DNA from: Gammaproteobacteria bacterium | Lineage (GTDB): Bacteria; Pseudomonadota; Gammaproteobacteria; Steroidobacterales; Steroidobacteraceae | Direction: 5' to 3' | DNA length: 14,023 nt | Assembly: GCA_028293725.1 (NCBI GenBank) | Contig: JAQGOE010000178.1 | Span: forward strand, 1 to 14,023 | Shown here: positions 7,310-14,023 of the stretch, piece after piece | Position numbering within the stretch: the stretch's first letter is position 1 | Layout: each line of letters starts with the position of its first letter | Notes under the pieces: model-generated | Database searches by the model: none | What the model was told of the DNA's origin: nothing | What the model saw: the letters and a program-made list of their open reading frames with translations, nothing else | Program-made: the position numbers and the translations under genes

Positions 7310-8578
7310 ATGTGGTTCCGTCGTCTTACCGCGTGCATCGTGGCCTTTGTGCTGGCCACGCTCAGTGCGAGTTGCGCCACGACCAAGTCCGTCGGTACCA
7401 ACATCCAGCACGCCTATAACCATGAGCCCATCGACAAGCAGGGCCTCAGCCAGGCGCTTGCCTCCGACACGAAGGACATGGAGGCCAACCTGGTGGTGCT
7501 GCGCCGTAAGGTCGAAGCGGCTTACGCGTTGTTGAAAACCAACGTTCAGAAGCGCTGGGGCCAGAATGACACCAAGGTCGCCAACCGTACCGTGTACGTC
7601 AAGTACACACAGGGCTACAAGAGCCGGGTGATCACCGATTTCGATCATGGGACGCTGACGGTCGAGACCGTCGACGACACCGATCCCCAGGGGAGCCTCA
7701 AGGCGACGATCGCGGCCGCATTGCTCACCACGAGTGATCCAGCGACGGTGGATCTGTTCACCGACAAGGATGTGACTCTGGAATCAAATCGCCGGCCCTA
7801 CCTTTACGGGTTGATACACGACAACCACGGCAAGTCGATCCTCACCCGGGACCAGGCGCAGCAGTTCGCGAGTTACCTGGTGCCGGCGAAAATGCAGACG
7901 CGCTCGACCGACACGGAGCAGGGCGGCAAGCCTGCGGTGTTCGTGCGCTTGACGATGGTGAAGAACTTCGAGGCGAAGGGCGCCGAGCGCTATCGCGCCA
8001 GTGTCGACAAGTACGCCGCGCAGTACAATGTCAGCCCGAGCCTGGTGCTCGCCATCATGCGGACGGAGAGCAACTTCAACCCCTTCGCGGTGAGTGGTGC
8101 CCCCGCTTACGGCCTCATGCAACTGGTGCCGACCAGCGGCGGACGCGCCGCCCTGAAACGGGTGCAGGGCGTCGATCAGACGCCGACCCCTGAATTCCTG
8201 TTCGATCCGGATCATAACATCGAGCTCGGGGCGGCTTACCTGGGCGTGCTCGGCAACACGGAGTTCCATGCCATCGATAATCCGGATTCCAGGGATTATT
8301 GCGTCATCGCGGCCTATAACACGGGACCGAGGAACGTGACCCGTACGTTTGCCAACGATAGGACCGAGGCGCTGACCGACATCAACGGCCTGCCGCCCGC
8401 GGCACTGTTCGACAAGCTGCGGACCGATCTTCCCTTGGAAGAGACTCGCCAATACGTCGTTAAGGTGACGGGCTATCGCAAACAATTTGTGAATGTGCCG
8501 GCTGTGGGCGCGCCTGCCACCACCCCGCCGCCTGCTCCGGCGACCACGGCGGCCACACAGCACCCCACGAAGTCCTGA
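7310..8578 (+). CDS. mltC: Membrane-bound lytic murein transglycosylase C-like lipoprotein
   Basis: 422 residues with the MltC layout. A lipoprotein signal (Arg-Arg at 4-5, hydrophobic core, lipidated Cys22 in LSASC) leads to an MltC N-terminal domain (about 90-220; VYVKYTQGYKSR is close to the E. coli protein). A lysozyme-like SLT domain follows (about 230-350). The catalytic acid is Glu253 in IMRTESNFNPFAVS; AYGLMQLVP (266-274) and AYNTGP (335-340) are the other SLT signatures. It should cut the MurNAc-GlcNAc bond of peptidoglycan, leaving 1,6-anhydro ends, from the inner face of the outer membrane (Ala at +2 permits outer-membrane sorting). The lipobox is slightly unusual, with Leu at -4 and Ser at -3. 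Residues 23-90 are longer than in E. coli, and the end (397-422) is a Pro/Ala/Thr tail. TGAGGT at 7297-7302 sets the start, eight bases before ATG. It converges on the Hpt gene with a 10-bp gap. Confidence 0.92.
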   Translation: MWFRRLTACIVAFVLATLSASCATTKSVGTNIQHAYNHEPIDKQGLSQALASDTKDMEANLVVLRRKVEAAYALLKTNVQKRWGQNDTKVANRTVYVKYTQGYKSRVITDFDHGTLTVETVDDTDPQGSLKATIAAALLTTSDPATVDLFTDKDVTLESNRRPYLYGLIHDNHGKSILTRDQAQQFASYLVPAKMQTRSTDTEQGGKPAVFVRLTMVKNFEAKGAERYRASVDKYAAQYNVSPSLVLAIMRTESNFNPFAVSGAPAYGLMQLVPTSGGRAALKRVQGVDQTPTPEFLFDPDHNIELGAAYLGVLGNTEFHAIDNPDSRDYCVIAAYNTGPRNVTRTFANDRTEALTDINGLPPAALFDKLRTDLPLEETRQYVVKVTGYRKQFVNVPAVGAPATTPPPAPATTAATQHPTKS

Positions 8579-8588
8579 CCTCCGACGG

Positions 8589-8960
8589 TTAGCCCTTGCG
8601 CGACACGCCTGCTGCTGTCGCGGTCCGCTCCACCTCATCCGCGAGCTGCCGCGCGGCGGCCTCAAGGCTTTCGAGTACTTCGGGATCCCGGATGGGACCC
8701 GGCAGCGCGGCTTTCGCAAGTCGCTCCAGGTGCGCCGCATACTGACTGATGCGTTGGAAGCCGAAAGTCGTCCCGGTGCCGTGAATCCTGTGAGTCACCC
8801 ATTCCAACTGGGCGATGGCGCCCACGTCACCCGCGACGCACGCGTGCAGACACGCGCGGATCGTGACTAACTCGCCCAGCGTGCGTCGAAGAAATTGCAC
8901 CCCCAGTTTCGCAACACGCTCCTGCAGGGCTGCTTTCCCGCCAGTCCGCTCATCCGGCAT
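8589..8960 (-). CDS. Stand-alone Hpt (histidine phosphotransfer) protein
   Basis: 123 residues, mostly predicted helix, of the histidine-containing phosphotransfer type. It would shuttle phosphate between receiver domains in the cytoplasm. The phosphoacceptor is His57 (codon 8790-8792) in THRIHGTGTTFGF, which fits the Hpt pattern His-x-x-Lys-Gly-(Ser/Thr)...Gly except that His60 stands in the place of the usual Lys. Leu/Ile-rich helices flank it (14-45 and 70-115). ATG 8960 overlaps the end of the upstream receiver gene by 11 bases, and a weak GGGAAAGG precedes it, so it is translated as third gene of the minus-strand operon. The divergent hybrid kinase has a receiver but no Hpt domain, which makes this protein its probable relay partner (inference). 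The short length and single clear motif keep confidence below that of its neighbours. Confidence 0.8.
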   Translation of the reverse strand: MPDERTGGKAALQERVAKLGVQFLRRTLGELVTIRACLHACVAGDVGAIAQLEWVTHRIHGTGTTFGFQRISQYAAHLERLAKAALPGPIRDPEVLESLEAAARQLADEVERTATAAGVSRKG

Positions 8961-9348
8961 GGGCCAGCCTTTCCCACATCTCCAGGACCTGGTCCGCCAG
9001 GCGCATGGGATCGAAGGGCTTGGCGATCACTCCGATGGCTCCGATCTGCAGAAATCCCGAGACTTCGTGGGGCATGGCTTTCGCCGTCATAAAGACCACG
9101 GGGATGCTCGCTAGGGTCGCATCCGCGCGCATCCTGGCGAGCGTGGCCGGCCCGTCCATATCCGGCATCATGACATCGAGGAGCACCAGGTCCGGCCTCT
9201 GCTCGCGCATGAGTGCGAGCGCCTGGCTGCCCGAGTCGCAGGTTTGGACTGACAGGTCTCCGGACAGGCTGAGTGCCATTTCGACGATCTCGCGAATGTG
9301 CGGCTCGTCGTCCACGTAAAGGACGTTTTGAAGGAGGGCGCGCTCCAC
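8950..9348 (-). CDS. Single-domain response regulator (CheY-like receiver)
   Basis: 132 residues, a receiver domain alone. The acidic pair is Asp13-Asp14 (LYVDDEP), the phosphorylated Asp is Asp58 (LVLLDVMMPDMDG), the switch Thr is Thr88 (FMTAKA) and the conserved Lys is Lys110 (IAKPFDP), so it looks fully functional as a phosphate acceptor. It has no DNA-binding or enzymatic output, so it acts by protein contact or as an intermediate or sink in a relay. The start is GTG at 9346-9348, three bases after the preceding stop; no ATG occurs before the first beta strand, and the SD is weak. Its end overlaps the Hpt gene, suggesting coupled production of receiver and phosphotransferase. The likely phosphate source is the Hpt protein or the divergent hybrid kinase. 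Confidence 0.93.
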   Translation of the reverse strand: MERALLQNVLYVDDEPHIREIVEMALSLSGDLSVQTCDSGSQALALMREQRPDLVLLDVMMPDMDGPATLARMRADATLASIPVVFMTAKAMPHEVSGFLQIGAIGVIAKPFDPMRLADQVLEMWERLAHAG

Positions 9349-9351
9349 CGA

Positions 9352-9858
9352 TCAGGCCTGGGGGGATTTGCCGCCGGTTGCGGCGGCCAGCGCGGCGCGA
9401 GTCTCCCGCAATTCCCGCCTGAGAGACCAGGTGGTGACGGCCGTATGAACGCGGGCCAGCAACTCGGGATCCCGTATTTTCTTCGACAGGTAGTCGTCCA
9501 CGCCGGCCTGGTAGCCGCGCTCGTAGTCCACGTCGCCGTCCTTCGATGTGAGCATGATCACATAGAGGTCGCCCATGCCCCGCGCGCGCAAGCGCTCGGT
9601 GAGCTCGATACCGTCCATCGCGGGCATCATCCAGTCGACAATCAGGACCTGGATGGTTTGTGCGTCCAACAGGTCGAGCGCTTCGGTGCCATTGCTGGCC
9701 TGTGCGACCTGAAAACCCCGGTACTCCAGGCGGTCGCTGATGAGCGCGCGCTCCAACTCATCGTCATCAACTACCAGGACTGTGAGCGGCATCTCGTCCG
9801 AAAGGGTCCGCAGCCGAGTAGTAATGGCACCGGCGTCTATCGAATTATCACGAGCCAT
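9352..9858 (-). CDS. Response regulator receiver protein with bare C-terminal linker
   Basis: 168 residues. A receiver domain occupies about 24-142: Asp31-Asp33 (VVDDDE), phosphorylated Asp75 (LIVDWMMPAMDG), Thr104 (IMLTSKDGD) and Lys126 in VDDYLSKK. It is followed by a charged helix (145-160, WSLRRELRETRAALAA) and a short tail. That helix resembles the linker that joins receivers to GGDEF, PP2C or kinase outputs, but no output follows. ATG 9858 is supported by AAGGAA six bases upstream; an internal ATG (residue 23) would trim the first 22 residues. It is first gene of the minus-strand operon, divergent from the hybrid kinase, and probably gets phosphate from that kinase directly or via the Hpt. 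Whether it is a complete adaptor or a lost-output derivative is open. Confidence 0.92.
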   Translation of the reverse strand: MARDNSIDAGAITTRLRTLSDEMPLTVLVVDDDELERALISDRLEYRGFQVAQASNGTEALDLLDAQTIQVLIVDWMMPAMDGIELTERLRARGMGDLYVIMLTSKDGDVDYERGYQAGVDDYLSKKIRDPELLARVHTAVTTWSLRRELRETRAALAAATGGKSPQA

Positions 9859-10014
9859 TCAGCATTCCTTCTTCAACGAGCCTGCAAGCTTCCTGAAAGC
9901 TAATACCCTCCCTATGAAGCCTTGCTGCGCATCAGTTTCTCACAGACCTTGGACTCATTCCGTGAAACCGGCCGAATGGGGTCGGTCTGCGAATGGCAAC
10001 GGTCGCGCTAACGC
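9859..10014. promoter_or_regulatory. Divergent intergenic region of the phosphorelay
   Basis: 156 bases between the two divergent transcription units, which must hold both promoters. A perfect 5-bp inverted repeat (AGCTT, 5-base spacer, AAGCT) lies at 9887-9901, near the minus-strand start. TTGGAC at 9949-9954 with a poor -10 (CCGAAT, 9972-9977) is the best plus-strand guess. No convincing sigma70 pair was found for the minus strand. Shared control of both units is an inference from layout. Confidence 0.5.
9887..9901. repeat. Inverted repeat AGCTT-N5-AAGCT, possible operator
   Basis: The two five-base arms are perfectly complementary around CCTGA, 29-43 bases upstream of the minus-strand receiver start. 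The spacing and symmetry fit a dimer binding site, but a repeat this short occurs by chance. Confidence 0.25.
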
Positions 10015-13000
10015 ATGTCCCAGGGACGGCGCTGCGTCCCCTTTTGCTTGATGAAGTCCGCTCCCTCCACATGGGTCGGACGCACCGCTCTTCTGGCGGC
10101 GCTCTATTTTCTGAGCGGCAAACTCGGGTTGCTGTTGGCGTTGCCCCCTGGATATGCCACGGTCATCTGGCCCCCCTCCGGCATCGCCCTCGGGATGCTC
10201 ATCGTTTTCGGGTGGCGGCTCTGGCCCGGCGTGTTGGTGGGCTCATTTCTGCTGAACGCCTACAACTCGGGGGCTTATTCCCCTGAGCACGGATTGTTGC
10301 TGTCCAAGGTGCTGGCCGCACTCGGTATCGCGGCCGGCTCGACCCTGCAGTCGGTGGCCGGCCGGGCCTTGATCGCCCGCTACATCGGCCTGCCGCTGCG
10401 GTTGAATCAACCGGTCGACCTGGTGCGGCTGTTCACCCTGGCGGGCCCTGTTGCCTGTTGTGTCGGGTCAACGGTGGGTGTGAGCACGCTCTACCTGTGT
10501 GGACTGCTGGCTCCGCAGAACATCCTGGATAACTGGCTTGCCTGGTGGGGCGGGGATACCTTCGGCGTCCTCGTCTTCCTGCCCCTGGTGCTGGCCGCCG
10601 CCGGCAGCCATGCCCGTCTCGTGTGGCGCGACCGGCCGTTGGATGGGTTGCCGGTCGTCGCGATGTTGGCGTTGGTCACCTCGCTCGGCGTCACCTTCTA
10701 TGCCTGGAAGTTCACCGCGGAGAGTGTCAGGGCACAGAATCAAGGTGCCTTCGCGGGATTGGCGCTCGAAAATGAAGTTGCCCTTAGGCACCGCCTCGAT
10801 TCGTACGATCACGCTCTGCTGGGTGCGGTCGCGTACTTCCTCGGATCGGATAATGTGTCGCGCGAGGAATGGCGCACGTATGTGCGTACCATCGAGTTGA
10901 AGAAGAACTTCCCGGGCATCGACGGTATGGGCTATATCGAGCCGGTGCCGACCGGATCACTCGTGGACTACCTGGCGCAGGCGCGCCGCGATCACGCCTC
11001 GCAATTCACTATTCATCCGGACACGCAGGGCAAGCCCTACTACCTGGTGAAATACTTCGAGTCGCAAACCGCCACCTCCAACGCGATTGGATTCAACATC
11101 GCCTTCGAGGCCAATCGCCAGCAGGCGGCCGAACTCGCCCGCGACAGCGGCGAGTCGACCATCAGCGGCAACATCGTTCTGCACCGTGACGGACAGGCCA
11201 CTCCGGGGTTCATGCTCCTGCAGCCGATGTATGCGCCCGGTAAGAGTGTCACGACCGTCGCCGACCGGCGTGCCGCGCTCCTGGGCTGGATCTTCTCTCC
11301 GGTGGTCGCACGGAAGTTCCTCCACGCTCTCACGGCGAGTCAGGGCGCGCTCCTCGACGTCAGAGTTTACGACGGAACGGCCGAGTCCCAGCAGAGCTTG
11401 GTATATGCCGACGGGGAGCAGTCTACCGGGACACCCGCTTTCGAGGTCCGCCGCCAGATCAACGTCATGCACCAGCAGTGGCTGGTCGTGTGGACGAGCA
11501 CGCCGGCCTTCGAGCAGACTCACCGCAACACCGAGCCTGTGTTCGTGCTCGTGGGCGGACTGTTGTTCACGGGCTTGCTCGGCATATTCGTCACCATGTT
11601 GACGGTTCGCCGCGCCGAGACCATGGAGTGGATGATCCGGGAGAAGGGTTATCTCCTACCGGCGGCGATCTTTCTCTGCGTGAGTGGCGGGGCGTTTTAT
11701 CTCTATCATGTTCTTGACGTGGGAGAGCGGCGCTTCGTGCAGGGCATCGTGGCGGAGCGCGCGGCCAAGATCCGTCTGCTGGTCGACGCGGAAACCAAGA
11801 GCAGGATCAAGGCGCTGGTTCGCATGGGACAGCGTTGGGAAGCCGCCGACGGAACGCCGCAGGAGCAGTGGCGCAAGGACGCCGCAAACTATATCGACCA
11901 GCTGGACGGGTTGCGCAGCCTGCAGTGGCTGGATTCAACCCGCCACGTGCGTTGGATCGAGCCCCAGGAGGACGGGGAAAAGGCCCTCGGTCTGAATGAC
12001 ATTGTCGCCTTGGCGCCGACCGAGGTGCGGGTGAGTGTGTCGGACCGCAGCGCCGTGGTGTTGACCTCACCGCTGGATACGGGGCGGGGAAACCGGGCGT
12101 TCATAGCTTATCTGTCCCTGCATAACGATGGAAATTTCGACGGTTACATCGCCGCCGTGTTCGCGGTCGACGATTTCTTCGCCGCCGTCATTACTCCCGA
12201 AATTGTAAACGACTTCGATGTGGCAATTGCGAGCGACGGCAGGAAATTGTTTGAAAGCCATCTCCCCACGGGCTCACTCGAAGAGAGCCTGTCGTATCAG
12301 GGTGACTTGCAATTGTACGGCAAGGAGTGGGCACTGACTCTCGCGCCGTCGCGGCAGTTTACCGCGCGCTACCGCACGTGGATGCCGGCGGCCATGTTGG
12401 GAGGCGGACTCCTCATCGGCGCGTTGCTTGCGTTACTCGTGCGCGCTGTCCTGGTCGCGAAGCTGCGCTCCACCTACCTCAAGGCAAGCGAGGAAACCTT
12501 CCGCTCCGCCATGGAATCGGCCTCCATCGGTATGGCGCTGGTGAAGTTGGACGGCCGCTTCATGAAGGTGAACGGCGCGCTGTGCACCCTGTTGGGTTAT
12601 AGCGAGGCTGATCTACTTGCCAACGATTTCCAGTGCATCACGCACCCCGACGATTTGAATCGTGACCTCGACTACCTGCAGCGCACGGTGGCGGGGGACA
12701 TCAGCCGCTACCGGATGGAGAAGCGCTACTTCCACAAGAGCGGCCGGATCATCTGGACGCTGTTGAGTGTCTCGCTCGTCCGTGACAGCGGGGACCAGCC
12801 CACCTATTTCATCTCGCAGATCCAGGACATCAGCGAGCAGAAGGAGGTGGAGCGCATCAAGAACGAATTCATCTCCGTGGTGAGTCATGAGCTGCGGACT
12901 CCGTTGACGTCCATCCGTGGCTCGCTTGGGCTGATCCTGGGGGCCTTTACAGGCCAACTGCCGCAGAAGGTGGGGCGACTGCTCGACATCGCACACAGCA

Positions 13001-13962
13001 ATTGCGAGCGCTTGATCCTGTTGATCAACGACATTCTCGACATCGACAAGATTGCCTCGGGGAAGATGCGCTACGACATGCAGGAACTGTCGCTGGCGCA
13101 GGTCGTACAAAAGACAGTGCAAGCCACGGAATCCTACGCGCAGAAATTTGCCGTCAGCCTGGAAGTCGAACCGATCGCGGCGGATATCCGGATTACGGTT
13201 GATGAGGATCGGCTGGGCCAGGTTCTGTCCAACCTCCTGTCGAACGCCATCAAGTTTTCCCCGCAGCACGGGGGAGTGGTGCTCACCGCGCGCCTCGATG
13301 CGGATCGGGTGCGTCTGAGCGTTGCCGACAGCGGTCCGGGTATTCCCGACGAATTTCGCGGTCGCATTTTCGAAAAATTCTCCCAGGCGGATTCCTCGAC
13401 GGGACGGCGCGCCGGGGGCACGGGGTTGGGTTTGCATATCACCCGGCAAATCGTCAGCCACATGCATGGAACGATTGGATTCGATACGCAGCTCGGTCAG
13501 GGCACGACGTTCTGGATCGAATTTCCCGTGGTGGCTGAACAGGAGCGGCAAATACCGCAGCCCGCCTTGGCCGCCCCATCGCAGCGGCCCCGGCCGGGAA
13601 TATTGCACGTCGAGGACGACGAGGATCTGAGCAAGGTCCTGGCGGCGGCCTTACAAGACCGGGCTGATGTGACTCTTGCCAGCAACCTCCAGGAGGCGGA
13701 ACGACTGCTGAAGACGCGGAAGTTCGCCATGGTGGTGCTCGACATCCGTCTGCCCGATGGCTCCGGGCTCGACCTGTTGGATCGCCTCGAGAGTCTGACG
13801 GGTCCGCCCGTTCCGGTCGTTATTCTGTGCGCCGACTCACCGCCGCCTGAAGTGCACGAGCGGGTGGCGGCGGTCATGGTAAAGACGCGGATGTCCGAAA
13901 CGAAAATCGTGGAGACGATTCTGGGCGCGCTCGAGCACGAGCAGATGACGCTCGCTGTTTGA
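10015..13962 (+). CDS. Hybrid histidine kinase: MASE1-CHASE-(CHASE-like)-PAS-HisKA-HATPase-REC
   Basis: 1315 residues from ATG 10015; ATG 10051 (residue 13) is equally plausible, as neither has a clear SD and an in-frame stop lies just before 10015. Layout: MASE1 integral-membrane domain about 24-230 with WPPSGIALG (52-60); CHASE extracytoplasmic sensor about 255-480 (NFPGIDGMGYIEP); membrane helices near 508-530 and 546-566; a second extracytoplasmic domain about 567-790; helix 791-816; PAS about 825-943; HisKA with His958 (SHELRTP); HATPase with Asn1077 (NLLSNAIK), DSGPGI (1105-1110) and GGTGLGL (1134-1140); receiver about 1194-1305. The receiver has Glu1200-Asp1202, phospho-acceptor Asp1243 and Lys1290, but Cys1272 in place of the usual Thr/Ser. 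It should autophosphorylate His958 in response to an unknown extracytoplasmic ligand and pass phosphate to Asp1243. It lacks an Hpt domain, which the divergent operon provides. The ligand and final output are unknown. Confidence 0.95.
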   Translation: MSQGRRCVPFCLMKSAPSTWVGRTALLAALYFLSGKLGLLLALPPGYATVIWPPSGIALGMLIVFGWRLWPGVLVGSFLLNAYNSGAYSPEHGLLLSKVLAALGIAAGSTLQSVAGRALIARYIGLPLRLNQPVDLVRLFTLAGPVACCVGSTVGVSTLYLCGLLAPQNILDNWLAWWGGDTFGVLVFLPLVLAAAGSHARLVWRDRPLDGLPVVAMLALVTSLGVTFYAWKFTAESVRAQNQGAFAGLALENEVALRHRLDSYDHALLGAVAYFLGSDNVSREEWRTYVRTIELKKNFPGIDGMGYIEPVPTGSLVDYLAQARRDHASQFTIHPDTQGKPYYLVKYFESQTATSNAIGFNIAFEANRQQAAELARDSGESTISGNIVLHRDGQATPGFMLLQPMYAPGKSVTTVADRRAALLGWIFSPVVARKFLHALTASQGALLDVRVYDGTAESQQSLVYADGEQSTGTPAFEVRRQINVMHQQWLVVWTSTPAFEQTHRNTEPVFVLVGGLLFTGLLGIFVTMLTVRRAETMEWMIREKGYLLPAAIFLCVSGGAFYLYHVLDVGERRFVQGIVAERAAKIRLLVDAETKSRIKALVRMGQRWEAADGTPQEQWRKDAANYIDQLDGLRSLQWLDSTRHVRWIEPQEDGEKALGLNDIVALAPTEVRVSVSDRSAVVLTSPLDTGRGNRAFIAYLSLHNDGNFDGYIAAVFAVDDFFAAVITPEIVNDFDVAIASDGRKLFESHLPTGSLEESLSYQGDLQLYGKEWALTLAPSRQFTARYRTWMPAAMLGGGLLIGALLALLVRAVLVAKLRSTYLKASEETFRSAMESASIGMALVKLDGRFMKVNGALCTLLGYSEADLLANDFQCITHPDDLNRDLDYLQRTVAGDISRYRMEKRYFHKSGRIIWTLLSVSLVRDSGDQPTYFISQIQDISEQKEVERIKNEFISVVSHELRTPLTSIRGSLGLILGAFTGQLPQKVGRLLDIAHSNCERLILLINDILDIDKIASGKMRYDMQELSLAQVVQKTVQATESYAQKFAVSLEVEPIAADIRITVDEDRLGQVLSNLLSNAIKFSPQHGGVVLTARLDADRVRLSVADSGPGIPDEFRGRIFEKFSQADSSTGRRAGGTGLGLHITRQIVSHMHGTIGFDTQLGQGTTFWIEFPVVAEQERQIPQPALAAPSQRPRPGILHVEDDEDLSKVLAAALQDRADVTLASNLQEAERLLKTRKFAMVVLDIRLPDGSGLDLLDRLESLTGPPVPVVILCADSPPPEVHERVAAVMVKTRMSETKIVETILGALEHEQMTLAV

Positions 13963-14001
13963 TGGTTCTCCTAACGATAATTCGCGCGCAATATCGATCC
14001 G

Positions 14002-14016
14002 GCGGGTGATCCCCGC
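14002..14016 (+). repeat. Short hairpin downstream of the hybrid kinase
   Basis: GCGGG and CCCGC pair across TGATC, 40 bases after the kinase stop. No T-tract is seen before the window ends 7 bases later, so an intrinsic terminator cannot be confirmed. The rest of 13963-14023 shows no gene start. Confidence 0.3.
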
Positions 14017-14023
14017 TCCCGGT

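Noticed and set aside
9740..10051. A 103-codon plus-strand open frame across the divergent intergenic region
   Set aside because: It starts inside the minus-strand receiver gene, has no recognisable protein features, and its end overlaps the kinase start. It is most likely a chance frame.
12613..13608. A 331-codon minus-strand open frame opposite the kinase domains
   Set aside because: It is the antisense shadow of the PAS, HisKA and HATPase domains, with no domain or start signal of its own.

Overview
The window looks like chromosomal DNA of a GC-rich Gram-negative bacterium, probably a proteobacterium. Three things point there: a lipoprotein lytic transglycosylase of the MltC type, which is mainly gammaproteobacterial; a MASE1/CHASE hybrid histidine kinase with separate receiver and Hpt proteins; and dense, overlapping operons with Shine-Dalgarno (SD) starts. 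I cannot name a genus. I saw no mobile element, CRISPR array, tRNA or rRNA.

Bases 1-7125 (+ strand) form one tight catabolic operon that enters from the left edge. It encodes a self-cleaving P1/DmpA-family (S58) aminopeptidase missing its first residues, an aldehyde dehydrogenase of the P5C-dehydrogenase-like group, the two subunits of a glutaconate-CoA-transferase-family enzyme, a class III (GABA/ornithine-type) aminotransferase, and an AdiC-like APC permease. Most junctions are ATGA overlaps or gaps of a few bases. In order of use the set reads: uptake, amide hydrolysis, transamination to a semialdehyde, oxidation to an acid, activation to a CoA thioester. This is the logic of omega-amino acid catabolism (5-aminovalerate, GABA, 6-aminohexanoate) or, alternatively, beta-amino acid catabolism. 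The true substrate is unknown.

Bases 7126-7309 are a gap with a weak hairpin and a weak candidate promoter. It is followed by an mltC-like gene (7310-8578, +) for an outer-membrane murein lytic transglycosylase.

Bases 8589-13962 are a signalling module. A three-gene minus-strand operon encodes, in transcription order, a receiver protein with a bare C-terminal linker, a stand-alone receiver protein and an Hpt protein. It diverges across a 156-bp intergenic region from a 1315-residue hybrid histidine kinase. The kinase has a MASE1 membrane domain, an extracytoplasmic CHASE domain, a second CHASE-like extracytoplasmic domain, PAS, HisKA, HATPase and a C-terminal receiver. It lacks an Hpt domain, which the divergent operon supplies, so together they make a plausible complete phosphorelay with no DNA-binding output in view.

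The most interesting items are the hydrolase-to-CoA-transferase operon, which resembles nylon-oligomer/beta-peptide degradation logic, and the phosphorelay with a duplicated sensor and a degenerate receiver.
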